DNA of 9,913 nucleotides, taken from Lysobacteraceae bacterium (GTDB lineage Bacteria; Pseudomonadota; Gammaproteobacteria; Xanthomonadales; Xanthomonadaceae). The stretch spans positions 1 to 9,913 of the forward strand of contig JAIXTZ010000325.1 of assembly GCA_027483745.1 (NCBI GenBank), given 5' to 3'. The position numbers and the translations under genes were made by a program. Positions 1-8,943 of this stretch are shown here, piece after piece (position 1 is the first letter of the stretch; each line of letters starts with the position of its first letter). Below the pieces are notes generated by a model that saw only the letters and a list, made by a program, of their open reading frames with translations, was not told where the DNA came from and ran no database searches.

Positions 1-1281
1 CGGCGCGAGCTTGGTCACCATCGACAGGCCGATCGGCGACAGGCAGAGCTCGCCGATCGACTGGATCCAGTACACCGCGAACAGCGTCCAGAACGGGATT
101 TTCATCGTCTCCGGATCGACCATGCTGCCGAGGGCGATCATCAGCAGCAGGAAGGCGAGGCCGTTGAAGATGATGCCGAGGCCGAACTTGCGCGGGATCG
201 ACGGGTTCCACGAACCCATCTTCACCCAGCCCCAGGCGATGATCGGCGCGAGCACGATGATGGCCACCGAGTTCACCGACTGGAACCACGCCGTCGGGAA
301 GGTCATAAAGCCGAGGTCGCGGTTGACGATCTGGTCGGCGAGGAAGGTGAGCGAGCTGCCGGCCTGCTCGAAGAACATCCAGAACAGGATGTTGAACGCG
401 AAGATGATCAGCATGGCGATCACCTTGTCGCGGGCCTGAGCGCCGTTCTTGATGCCCTCGACCAACAGCATGCCGGCCAGCGCCACGAACATCACGGTCA
501 GGATGATCTGCAGCGTCGCGGCGCCCATGGCCAGCAGGGCGTAGACCAACGGCACCGCGGCGGCGCAGCCAACGAACACGGCGACGATGCGGCCGATGCC
601 ATTCGCACCTTCCGGCGACTCGCCGACGCCCTTGAGCTGGGCGCGGCCGAGCCAGAACCAGAACAGCGAGATCACCATGCCGATGCCCGCGGCGATGAAC
701 ACGACCTTGTAGGCTGGCATCGCCTCCGTGCCGAACACCTTGGCGGCGAGGATCTGGGTCAGGATCGGCGACACCATCGCGCCGAGGTTGATGCCCATGT
801 AGAAGATCGTGAAGCCGGAATCGCGGCGCTCGTCGCCGGTGGCGTAGATCTTGCCGACGAGCGTCGAGATGATCGGCTTGAACAGCCCGTTGCCGACAAC
901 GATGGTCGCGAGACCCAGCTTGAAGACGGTCTCGTTGGGCACGGCGATCATGAAGAGGCCTGCCGCCATGAACACCGCGCCGACCAGGATGGAGCGCTGG
1001 TAGCCAAGGAACTTGTCCGCCACGAGGCCACCGAAGATGGCGGCGGCATAGACGAGGGCGAGGTAGGAGCCGTAGATGAGGCCGGCCGGCTGCTGACCCG
1101 CCGCATCGCCGCCGTGGAACTGCGCCACGATGTACAGCACCAGCGCCCAGCGGATGCCGTAGAACGCGAAGCGCTCCCAGAACTCCGACATGAACAGCAT
1201 CCACAGCGGCTTCGGATGGCCGAGCAGCTGGTCGAAGGCCGGCGGCGGCGTGGCCGTCGCGGAAGTTGCAGCACCGCTCAT
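1..1281 (-). CDS. POT/PTR family proton-coupled oligopeptide transporter, C-terminus cut by window edge
   Basis: Inner-membrane carrier of the major facilitator superfamily that, in this family, imports di- and tripeptides with protons. The window holds 427 codons; the usual length is about 500, so roughly the last 70-90 residues lie beyond the left edge. The family's ExxER proton-coupling motif is present near the N-terminus (E33, E36, R37 in SEFWERFAFYG). The second signature is FTIFYMGINLGA, and further in are FWMFFEQAGSS and a late GELCLSPIGLSMVTKLAP block, all typical of bacterial POT proteins. The protein is strongly hydrophobic throughout. The ATG at 1281 is supported by an AAGGGG ribosome binding site (1289-1294, 7-base spacing). 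A terminator lies between it and the upstream same-strand AbgT gene, so it is probably transcribed alone. The family call is secure; the exact substrate (peptides versus another POT substrate) is inferred. Confidence 0.93.
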   Translation of the reverse strand, partial: MSGAATSATATPPPAFDQLLGHPKPLWMLFMSEFWERFAFYGIRWALVLYIVAQFHGGDAAGQQPAGLIYGSYLALVYAAAIFGGLVADKFLGYQRSILVGAVFMAAGLFMIAVPNETVFKLGLATIVVGNGLFKPIISTLVGKIYATGDERRDSGFTIFYMGINLGAMVSPILTQILAAKVFGTEAMPAYKVVFIAAGIGMVISLFWFWLGRAQLKGVGESPEGANGIGRIVAVFVGCAAAVPLVYALLAMGAATLQIILTVMFVALAGMLLVEGIKNGAQARDKVIAMLIIFAFNILFWMFFEQAGSSLTFLADQIVNRDLGFMTFPTAWFQSVNSVAIIVLAPIIAWGWVKMGSWNPSIPRKFGLGIIFNGLAFLLLMIALGSMVDPETMKIPFWTLFAVYWIQSIGELCLSPIGLSMVTKLAP

Positions 1282-1340
1282 GCGGTATCCCCTTGGTTCG
1301 TCAGGAAGAGAGGCCCGACAACAGGCGCCGGGGCCGCGAC

Positions 1341-1369
1341 TGTGTACCGTTTGTGAAAGCCAAGGTCAA
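1341..1369 (-). promoter_or_regulatory. Candidate sigma-70 promoter of the POT transporter gene
   Basis: On the minus strand a TTGACC -35 element (1364-1369, five of six consensus bases) lies 17 bases from a weak TACACA -10 element (1341-1346). Transcription would begin near 1334, giving a leader of about 50 bases before the ATG at 1281. The position downstream of the terminator that closes the kynA-abgT unit supports an independent promoter here. The -10 match is poor, so this is a candidate only. Confidence 0.4.
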
Positions 1370-1403
1370 ACCGCGGTGCGCCATGCCCGGGGGCGACGGG
1401 GCC

Positions 1404-1436
1404 AAAAAAAAAAACGCCCCGCACGAGGCGGGGCGT
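1404..1436 (-). terminator. Intrinsic terminator of the AbgT transporter gene
   Basis: Read on the minus strand, a perfect 9-bp GC-rich stem (ACGCCCCGC at 1428-1436 pairing with GCGGGGCGT at 1414-1422, 5-base loop) runs directly into a run of 11 Ts (1404-1414). It starts about 25 bases after the AbgT stop codon. This is a textbook rho-independent terminator that should end the transcript coming from kynA and the AbgT gene before it reaches the POT gene. Confidence 0.93.
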
Positions 1437-1460
1437 CGTCAGACGGGCGAAGCGTAGGGA

Positions 1461-3032
<1,572 letters not shown>

Positions 3033-3105
3033 GCGGGGGTCACCGGATGGGAAAGACCCGCGACTAAAACCGGGCCGGCGTCAGCAGCCCGTGAAAACCA
3101 CGTCG
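3033..3105 (-). other. Spacer between kynA and the AbgT gene
   Basis: This 73-base gap has no T-tract terminator and no convincing promoter on the minus strand; only short 4-5 bp hairpins can be drawn. The absence of a stop signal favours read-through from kynA into the AbgT gene, but a weak internal promoter cannot be excluded. Confidence 0.5.
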
Positions 3106-3972
3106 TCAGCCGGCGCCAAGGGCCGTCCGAACATCAAACAGTTCGGGGAAAAACGTGAGGTCCAGGGCCTGCTTCAGGAAGCCCGCCCCCGAGCTTCCGC
3201 CGGTGCCCGGCTTGAAACCGATGATGCGCTCCACCGTCTTCAGGTGCCGGAAGCGCCACAGCTGGAAGTTCACTTCGAGGTCCACCAGCGATTCGCACAG
3301 GTGGTAGGCATCCCAGTGCGTGGCGGTCTCGGCGTAGATGCCCACGAGCACGGGCACGAGATCCGGGTGGCGCGCGTGGGGTTCCCGCACGTCGCGGGCC
3401 AGCAGGTCGGCCGGCACGGCATGGCCACGCCGGGCGAGGAAACGCAGCACCTCGTCATAGAGGCTGGGCGCCTCGTAGACCGCTGCCAGCGCCGCGTGGT
3501 CGCCCGGTTCGTGGGCAAACACCGCCAACATCGCGGCGTTCTTGTTGCCGAGCAGGAATTCGATCATCCGGTACTGCAGCGACTGGAAGCCCGAGGACGG
3601 CCCGAGGTGCGGGCGGATGCCGGCGTACTCGCTGGGCGTGAGGGTCTCCAGCACGCTCCACTGCTCGATCAGCTGCTTCTGCACGTGCTTGACCCGGGCC
3701 ATGCCCTTCAGCGCGCGGTCCAGCCGATCAGCCCGCAGATGGCCGATGGCCGCCTGAAGTTCGGCGATGACCAGCTTCATCCACAGCTCCGACGTCTGGT
3801 GCTGGACGATGAAGAGGAGCTCGTCGTGGTTGTCCGGCGCGCTGCGCGGCTGCTGGGCGGCCAGCAGCACGTCCAAATGCAGGTATCCGGAATAGCTCAG
3901 CCGGTCGCGGAGGTCCGTCGTGATGCCGGCTTCCAACGGGCGCTGATCGAGAGGGGGGTGGTGTTCGGGCAT
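3106..3972 (-). CDS. kynA: Tryptophan 2,3-dioxygenase (heme-dependent)
   Basis: Cytoplasmic heme enzyme that opens the indole ring of L-tryptophan with O2 to give N-formylkynurenine, the first step of the kynurenine pathway. The 288-residue protein has the usual bacterial length and is normally a homotetramer. Residues described for the Xanthomonas campestris enzyme are all present with an offset of 3: F54 and H58 in the distal pocket ([13 protein letters not shown]), Y116 and R120 (SEYAGIR) for substrate carboxylate binding, S127 (GPSSGFQS), the proximal heme ligand H243 ([17 protein letters not shown]), and T257 in the [10 protein letters not shown] loop. The protein therefore looks fully active. 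The ATG at 3972 gives the expected N-terminus, though no strong ribosome binding site precedes it. No kynB (formamidase) or kynU (kynureninase) is in the window. The next gene on the same strand is an AbgT-type carrier. Identification is close to certain. Confidence 0.98.
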   Translation of the reverse strand: MPEHHPPLDQRPLEAGITTDLRDRLSYSGYLHLDVLLAAQQPRSAPDNHDELLFIVQHQTSELWMKLVIAELQAAIGHLRADRLDRALKGMARVKHVQKQLIEQWSVLETLTPSEYAGIRPHLGPSSGFQSLQYRMIEFLLGNKNAAMLAVFAHEPGDHAALAAVYEAPSLYDEVLRFLARRGHAVPADLLARDVREPHARHPDLVPVLVGIYAETATHWDAYHLCESLVDLEVNFQLWRFRHLKTVERIIGFKPGTGGSSGAGFLKQALDLTFFPELFDVRTALGAG

Positions 3973-4021
3973 GGGGTGGTTCGCGTGAAGGCGGTGAGTC
4001 TAGGCCTTGCGGAGGCGTCTC

Positions 4022-4072
4022 GATGACGGCGCGCACCGACTCGAATGAACCAACGGTAAACAAATCGTCATC
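4022..4072. repeat. Spaced 7-bp inverted repeat in the divergent kynA/nuclease region
   Basis: GATGACG (4022-4028) and its reverse complement CGTCATC (4066-4072) lie 37 bases apart in the 166-base region between the divergent kynA and nuclease genes. The right arm sits inside the candidate promoter of the nuclease gene. It could be a pair of half-sites for a regulator acting on either gene. A 7-bp match at this spacing can also arise by chance, so this is only a low-confidence note. I found no convincing minus-strand promoter for kynA in this region; a TTGATG on that strand has no good -10 partner. Confidence 0.2.
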
Positions 4073-4086
4073 AAGCGCCGTAAAAT
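4057..4086 (+). promoter_or_regulatory. Candidate promoter of the secreted nuclease gene
   Basis: TAAACA (4057-4062, four of six consensus -35 bases) is followed after 18 bases by TAAAAT (4081-4086, five of six -10 bases). The site lies in the most AT-rich part of an otherwise very GC-rich region. Transcription would begin near 4093, about 45 bases before the ATG at 4139. The -10 is good and the -35 is weak. Confidence 0.4.
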
Positions 4087-4138
4087 GCGTGACCCCCGGC
4101 ACATTCCGCCGCCCCCTCCCCCTGCCTAGGACCTCCCG

Positions 4139-7100
4139 ATGCGGCCCATCCGCCTCCGTCCGCCGGCTGCGCTCTGCGCGGCCATCCTCGTGTTGGCCAG
4201 CCCGGCCGACGCCCAGGTCGTCATCAGCCAGGTCTACGGCGGTGGTGGCAATTCGGGCGCACCGCTGCGCAACGACTTCATCGAGTTGTTCAACGCCGGC
4301 TCGACGGCTGTCGACTTGTCGACCCACTCGGTGCAGTACGCCAGCAGCACCGGCACCACCTGGAACCGTACCAACCTCACCGGCACCCTGCAGCCCGGCC
4401 AGTACTACCTCGTCCAGCAGGCCGCGGGCACGAACACGGCCGCTGCGGCACTGCCCACGCCGGACGCGACCGGCACGATCGCGATGTCGGGCACCGCCGG
4501 CAAAGTCGCCCTCGTCGGGACGCAGGTCACGCTGGCCGTTGCCTGTCCCACCGCCGCGGACGGCGTGCTCGATTTCGTCGGCTTCGGCAGCGCGAACTGT
4601 TCCGAAACGGCCCCGACCGCCGCGCTGTCGAACACCACCGCGGCGATCCGCAAGGCGGCCGGCTGCACCGACAGCGGCAACAACAGCGCCGACTTCGACC
4701 TCGCCGCCCCGTCCCCGCGGAACACCGCCATCGCCGCCGCGCCCTGCAGCGGCCCGGCCATCCCGGTGCTGGCGATCGCCGATGCCGCCATCGAGGAAGG
4801 CGACGCCAGCGGCAGCACGCTGCGCTTCACCGTCACCCTGAGCGCTCCGGCGCCGTCGGGCGGCGTGCGTTTCGACCTCGCCACCGCCGACGGCACCGCC
4901 GTGGCCGGCAGCGACTACACCGCCGCCTCGGCGACCGGCCTCGTGATCGCCACGGGCGAGCGCACCGCCACGTTCGATGTCGCGCTGACCGGCGACACGA
5001 CGCCCGAACCGGACGAAACCTTCGTCGTCCGCATCACCAACGTCACCGGCGCCACCGTCGGCGATGCCGAAGCCACGGGCACCCTCCGCAACGACGACAT
5101 TGTCGTCGTGCCGATCCACGCCATCCAGGGCAGCGGTTCGATCTCGCCGCTCGACGGCCAAGTGGTCGTGACCGAGGGCGTCATCACCGCGCGCCGCAGC
5201 AACGGGTTCTTCGTGCAGACCGCCGACGGCGAAGACGACGGCAACCCGGCCACCTCCGAGGGCCTGTTCGTGTTCACCGGCAGCACGGCCTTCCCGGCCG
5301 TCGCCGTGGGCAACCGCGTGCGCGTTTCCGGCCGCGTGGTCGATTTCACCCCGAGCAGCAACCTCAACCAGCGCCCGCTCACCGAGATCACCGGCGGCGG
5401 TGGCGTCACAGTGCAGGTCAGCCTGCGCGCCGCCGGCGTCGCGCTGCCCGCGCCGATCACCATCGACCCGTCGCTGGCCGCGCCGACCAGCGCGCTCGAA
5501 GCCTTGGAACGCTACGAAGGCATGCGCGTCAGCACCGGCCCGCTGGTGACCGTCGCCGCGTCCGGCGCCTTCCTCAGCGAAGCCAATGCCACCGTTACTG
5601 GTACGGACGGCGTCTTCCACGCCGTGCTGCAGGGCGTGCCGCGCCCCTTCCGTGAACCCGGCATCGCCGTCACCGACGTGATCGCCGCGACGGCCCCGGC
5701 CGGCGTGCCGCGCTTCGACACCAACCCGGAGCGGATCCGCATCGACAGCGACGCCCAGCTCGGCGCCGCGCGCGTGGCCGCCGATGCCGGCACCGCCCTG
5801 CCCTCGCTCACCGGCGTGCTCGACTACGGCAGCGGCGTCTACACGCTGCTGCCGGATCCCGGCCAGCTCGCTGGTGACGCCACCGGCCTGCTGCCGGGCG
5901 GCCCGGCGCCGAAGCCCGTCGCCTATGCGCCGTCGGATGCGATCAGCGTCGCCAGCTTCAACCTGCTGCGCTTCTTCGACAACGTGAACGACCCGGCCGT
6001 CGGCGAGCCGGTGCTGACGACGGCGGCCTTCGAAGCGCGCCTCGTCGACACCAGCGAGGCGATCTGCCGCTTCCTGAAGACGCCGGACGTGCTGGGCGTC
6101 GTCGAAGTCGAGAACCTCGCCACGCTGCAGCGCCTTGCGGACGCGGTGAACGCCAACGTCTCCGGTGCGTGCGGCAGCAACCCGCAGTACGCCGCCCGCA
6201 TGCTCGAAGGCAACGACGTCGGCGGCATCGACGTCGGCGTGCTCGTCAGCGAGCGCGAAGTTCGCCCCGGCACGCCGCGCGTGACCGTGCTCGACGTGGC
6301 CCAGGTCGGCAAGGACTCGCGCTTCACCAACCCGGACGGCAGCAGCGAATTGCTCAACGACCGGCCGTCGCTGGCCGTGCGCACGCGCATCGCCTCGGCG
6401 AACGGCAACAGCGCGCCACTGACCGTGGTGGTCAACCACCTGCGTTCGCTCAACGGCGTCAACGAGACCGATCCGGGCTCGGCAGGCTGGGCCACCAGCG
6501 GCCAGCGCGTGCGTGCGAAGCGGGCGGCGCAGGCCCTCGAACTCGCGCAGTGGATCGAAGCGCGCCAGCAGGCCGATGCGGGCGAGCGGATGATCCTCGT
6601 CGGTGACTTCAACGCCTTCGAGTTCAGCGACGGCCTCGTGGATTCGATGGGCATCATCACCGGCCGCGAAGCCGGTCCCGGCACCGTGCTGGAGTACGCC
6701 GACAGCCCGGTGACGCGCCCGCTCACCACCCTGACAACGCTGATTCCGCAAGCCGACCGCTACTCCTTCAGCTTCGAAGGCAATGCGCAATCGCTCGACC
6801 ACGTCGTCGCCAACGCCGCCGTGTTCGCCTCGACCTTGGGCGTCGTCACCGAACACGCGGCCATCAACGCTGATTTCTCCGAGACGCGCTTCGGCCAATC
6901 GGCCGTGCGCACCTCGGACCATGATCCGGTGGTGGTGCGCCTCGTCGAGGGCGCTTTCCGCACGGCCGATCTCCGGCTCGCGATCGAATCGTCCAGCCCC
7001 GCGGCGACCGGCCGCGACCTGCCGATCCGCGTGGTGCTCCGCAACGGCGGACCCGACGCCGCGGCGAACGCCCGCGTGAAGATCGTGTTCGACCGCGCGA

Positions 7101-7762
7101 TCGCCGGGGTAGGCGTCGCCGCGTCGGGACCGTGGACCTGCAGCGCCTTCCGCACCATCGGCAGCAGCACGGAAGCCGAGTGCGTCAGCTCCACCGTTCC
7201 GAATAGCGCAACGGCGACCTTCGACCTCACCGTGCCGGCCGCGTCCCTCACCACGCCCGGCACGCTGGGCCTGCGCGCCACCGCCGACGCCGCCAGCGCC
7301 GACCCGGTCGTCGACAACAACAGCGTCGCCACCACGACCACGCTGGCCGCGCCGGCCGACCTCGCGGTGGAGGTCGTCGCGCCGCCGAGGGGCCTGACCA
7401 CCCCGCTCACCGCGTTCGCGGTGCTGTCGGCCAACCGCGGCCCGGCCACCGCCCGCGACGTGCGCATGGAGATGGTGTTCCGCGGTCCGCCGCGTCTGCT
7501 CAGCGCCGTGGTGGCGATCGGCTGGAGCTGCACCCGCTCGCCGCTCGGCGGCGGCGCGGAGGGTGTCGTGATCGGGTGCCGGCTGCTCTACCCCGCCAAC
7601 GCCTCGCTGCTGCCGCCGATCATCGTGCGGGCGCTGCAGCGCGACGGGGCTGCGCCGACGCCGCTCGCGCTTGAAGCACGCATCGGCTCCTCAAGCCCGG
7701 ACGTGGTGCAGGGCAACAACGCGGACCGCGCGGAGGCGGTCGTCGGCCTCCCCGGTCGCTGA
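4139..7762 (+). CDS. Secreted multidomain nuclease: lamin-tail, Calx-beta, OB-like, DNase I-like (EEP) and two DUF11-like domains
   Basis: Probable exported endo/exonuclease of the ExeM type, 1207 residues. A signal peptide ends at ADA|Q (cleavage after about residue 25). Domains in order: lamin-tail domain (about 27-203, opening VVISQVYGGGGNSG and FIELFNAG); Calx-beta domain (208-320, AIEEGD to GTLRNDD), a fold that often binds calcium; an OB-like region (about 325-590, VTEGVITARRSNGFFVQT); the catalytic endonuclease/exonuclease/phosphatase domain (602-935); and two DUF11/CARDB-like beta domains (about 943-1055 and 1073-1195). The catalytic set looks complete: N608 (ASFNLLRF), E656/E658 (VVEVEN), D698, H767 (VVNHLRS), D823 and N825 (GDFNA), D887/H888 (SLDHV), D927 and H928 (TSDHDP). 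The start is fixed by an in-frame TAG at 4127-4129 and AGGA at 4128-4131. Likely role is degrading extracellular DNA for nutrients or biofilm turnover. No GlyGly-CTERM or other C-terminal anchor is visible. It is flanked by its own promoter candidate and terminator, so it is probably monocistronic. Domain calls are firm; exact substrate is inferred. Confidence 0.9.
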   Translation: MRPIRLRPPAALCAAILVLASPADAQVVISQVYGGGGNSGAPLRNDFIELFNAGSTAVDLSTHSVQYASSTGTTWNRTNLTGTLQPGQYYLVQQAAGTNTAAAALPTPDATGTIAMSGTAGKVALVGTQVTLAVACPTAADGVLDFVGFGSANCSETAPTAALSNTTAAIRKAAGCTDSGNNSADFDLAAPSPRNTAIAAAPCSGPAIPVLAIADAAIEEGDASGSTLRFTVTLSAPAPSGGVRFDLATADGTAVAGSDYTAASATGLVIATGERTATFDVALTGDTTPEPDETFVVRITNVTGATVGDAEATGTLRNDDIVVVPIHAIQGSGSISPLDGQVVVTEGVITARRSNGFFVQTADGEDDGNPATSEGLFVFTGSTAFPAVAVGNRVRVSGRVVDFTPSSNLNQRPLTEITGGGGVTVQVSLRAAGVALPAPITIDPSLAAPTSALEALERYEGMRVSTGPLVTVAASGAFLSEANATVTGTDGVFHAVLQGVPRPFREPGIAVTDVIAATAPAGVPRFDTNPERIRIDSDAQLGAARVAADAGTALPSLTGVLDYGSGVYTLLPDPGQLAGDATGLLPGGPAPKPVAYAPSDAISVASFNLLRFFDNVNDPAVGEPVLTTAAFEARLVDTSEAICRFLKTPDVLGVVEVENLATLQRLADAVNANVSGACGSNPQYAARMLEGNDVGGIDVGVLVSEREVRPGTPRVTVLDVAQVGKDSRFTNPDGSSELLNDRPSLAVRTRIASANGNSAPLTVVVNHLRSLNGVNETDPGSAGWATSGQRVRAKRAAQALELAQWIEARQQADAGERMILVGDFNAFEFSDGLVDSMGIITGREAGPGTVLEYADSPVTRPLTTLTTLIPQADRYSFSFEGNAQSLDHVVANAAVFASTLGVVTEHAAINADFSETRFGQSAVRTSDHDPVVVRLVEGAFRTADLRLAIESSSPAATGRDLPIRVVLRNGGPDAAANARVKIVFDRAIAGVGVAASGPWTCSAFRTIGSSTEAECVSSTVPNSATATFDLTVPAASLTTPGTLGLRATADAASADPVVDNNSVATTTTLAAPADLAVEVVAPPRGLTTPLTAFAVLSANRGPATARDVRMEMVFRGPPRLLSAVVAIGWSCTRSPLGGGAEGVVIGCRLLYPANASLLPPIIVRALQRDGAAPTPLALEARIGSSSPDVVQGNNADRAEAVVGLPGR

Positions 7763-7782
7763 TCCCCAAGCCGGCACGCCCT

Positions 7783-7816
7783 GAACAAGGCCCGGCCCGT
7801 CCGGGCCTTGTTCTTT
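7783..7816 (+). terminator. Intrinsic terminator of the secreted nuclease gene
   Basis: A perfect 13-bp inverted repeat, GAACAAGGCCCGG (7783-7795) and CCGGGCCTTGTTC (7801-7813), encloses a 5-base loop (7796-7800). A short T-rich tail follows. It begins 20 bases after the nuclease stop codon. The T-tract is short, but the stem is long and perfect. There is no T-tract on the minus strand, so it points towards the plus-strand nuclease gene. Confidence 0.85.
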
Positions 7817-7837
7817 CCGGGGACACCCTGCTATCAA
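7808..7837 (+). promoter_or_regulatory. Candidate extended -10 promoter of the E1 operon
   Basis: TTGTTC (7808-7813) lies 18 bases before TATCAA (7832-7837), which is preceded by TG at the extended -10 position (7829-7830). Transcription would start near 7844, leaving a leader of about 22 bases with a GGGAG ribosome binding site (7854-7858) before the ATG at 7867. The -35 overlaps the descending arm of the nuclease terminator, and the -10 is the loop of a small 5-bp inverted repeat (CCTGC 7827-7831, GCAGG 7838-7842). Suggestive only. Confidence 0.35.
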
Positions 7838-7866
7838 GCAGGACCCTTGAAGCGGGAGCCCCGCGG

Positions 7867-8943
7867 ATGCGCACGGCAGCGACGTTCGAGATCGACTACG
7901 TCCAGTTCCTCGGCGAAGACGGGCGCCTGCTGCGCGAGGACCTGCCCGAATTCGCCAAGGACCCGAAGGCGCTGGTCGCGCTGTTCAAGCAGATGCTGCT
8001 GGTGCGCGCCTTCGACACCAAGGCGGTGGCGCTGCAGCGCACCGGCAAGCTTGGCACCTATGCCAGCTGCCTCGGCCACGAGGCCACCCACATCGGCATC
8101 GGCAGCGCCATGCAGCTCGACGACGTGCTGGCACCGAGCTACCGCGAATACGGCGCGCAGTTCGTCCGCGGCGTGAAGCCGCGCGAAGTGCTGATGTACT
8201 GGGGTGGCGACGAGCGCGGCAACCACTTCTCCGGCCCCGCGCACGACTACCCGTGGTGCGTGCCGATCGGCACGCAGTGCCTGCACGCGGCCGGTGCGGC
8301 GCTCGCCTTCAAGCTGCGCGACGAGCCCCGCGTGGCCGTGGCCTGCGTCGGCGACGGCGGCAGCTCCAAGACCGACACCTACGCCGCCATCAATTCGGCC
8401 GGCGCCTATGGCCTGCCCTTCGTGCTGTGCATCATCAACAACCAGTGGGCCATCTCGGTGCCGCGCAAGGCGCAGACCGGCGCGCGCACGCTGGCCCAGA
8501 AAGGTCTCGCGGGCGGGCTCGATTGCGTGCAGGTGGACGGCAACGACCTGATCGCCGTGCGCGCCGCGATGGACCATGCGCTCAAACGCGCGCGCACCGG
8601 CCACGGCGGCAGCGTGCTCGAGTTCGTCACCTATCGCCTCGCCGACCACACCACCGCCGACGACGCCCGCCGCTACCGCCCCGACGAGGAGGTGAAGGCG
8701 GCCTGGACGCGCGAGCCGCTGGTGCGCCTGCGCACCTACCTCACGTCACTCGGGGTGTGGAGCGAGGCCGAAGAGCTGGCGTGGCGCGAGGTGTGCAACG
8801 CGCGCGTCGACGAGGAGGTGAACGCCTACCTCGCGGTGCCGCCGCCGCCGGTCACCGACATGTTCGACCACCTCTACGAGACGCTGCCGCTCGACCTCGC
8901 CGCGCAGCGCGAGGACGCCATCGACTGGGAGAGCCGCCGATGA
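7867..8943 (+). CDS. 2-oxo acid dehydrogenase E1 component, alpha subunit (branched-chain or pyruvate type)
   Basis: Thiamine diphosphate-binding alpha subunit of an alpha2-beta2 E1, which decarboxylates a 2-oxo acid and passes the acyl group to the lipoyl domain of E2. The 358 residues match the family's length. The ThDP/Mg motif runs from GDG (162-164) to NN (191-192), in GDGGSSKTD to CIINNQWAIS. Other family blocks are SYREYG (91-96), GNHFSGPAHDYPW (118-130) and the C-terminal activation loop YRLADHTTADDARRYR (256-271). That loop resembles the branched-chain enzyme (HSTSDD in human BCKDHA) more than pyruvate dehydrogenase, with H261 conserved and T262 where the human enzyme has its phosphorylated serine. 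GGGAG eight bases upstream supports the start. The stop overlaps the beta gene's start as ATGA, so the two are translationally coupled. In Xanthomonadales a branched-chain enzyme would supply iso-fatty acid primers (inference). Pyruvate as substrate is not excluded. Confidence 0.93.
   Translation: MRTAATFEIDYVQFLGEDGRLLREDLPEFAKDPKALVALFKQMLLVRAFDTKAVALQRTGKLGTYASCLGHEATHIGIGSAMQLDDVLAPSYREYGAQFVRGVKPREVLMYWGGDERGNHFSGPAHDYPWCVPIGTQCLHAAGAALAFKLRDEPRVAVACVGDGGSSKTDTYAAINSAGAYGLPFVLCIINNQWAISVPRKAQTGARTLAQKGLAGGLDCVQVDGNDLIAVRAAMDHALKRARTGHGGSVLEFVTYRLADHTTADDARRYRPDEEVKAAWTREPLVRLRTYLTSLGVWSEAEELAWREVCNARVDEEVNAYLAVPPPPVTDMFDHLYETLPLDLAAQREDAIDWESRR

Noticed and set aside
11..439. Plus-strand 142-codon frame opposite the POT transporter
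   Set aside because: It is antisense to conserved POT motifs and has no ribosome binding site or recognisable features.
1404..1414. Run of 11 As as a possible phase-variable homopolymer
   Set aside because: It lies outside any gene and directly next to a perfect GC stem, so it is explained as the T-tract of a minus-strand terminator.
3728..6922. Open frame of 1064 codons on the minus strand opposite the nuclease gene
   Set aside because: Its product is a low-complexity string rich in Arg, Ala, Gly, His and Asp with no domain, typical of an antisense frame in GC-rich DNA. The plus-strand frame has a signal peptide and full catalytic motifs, and the open frame also runs into the start of kynA in the wrong frame.
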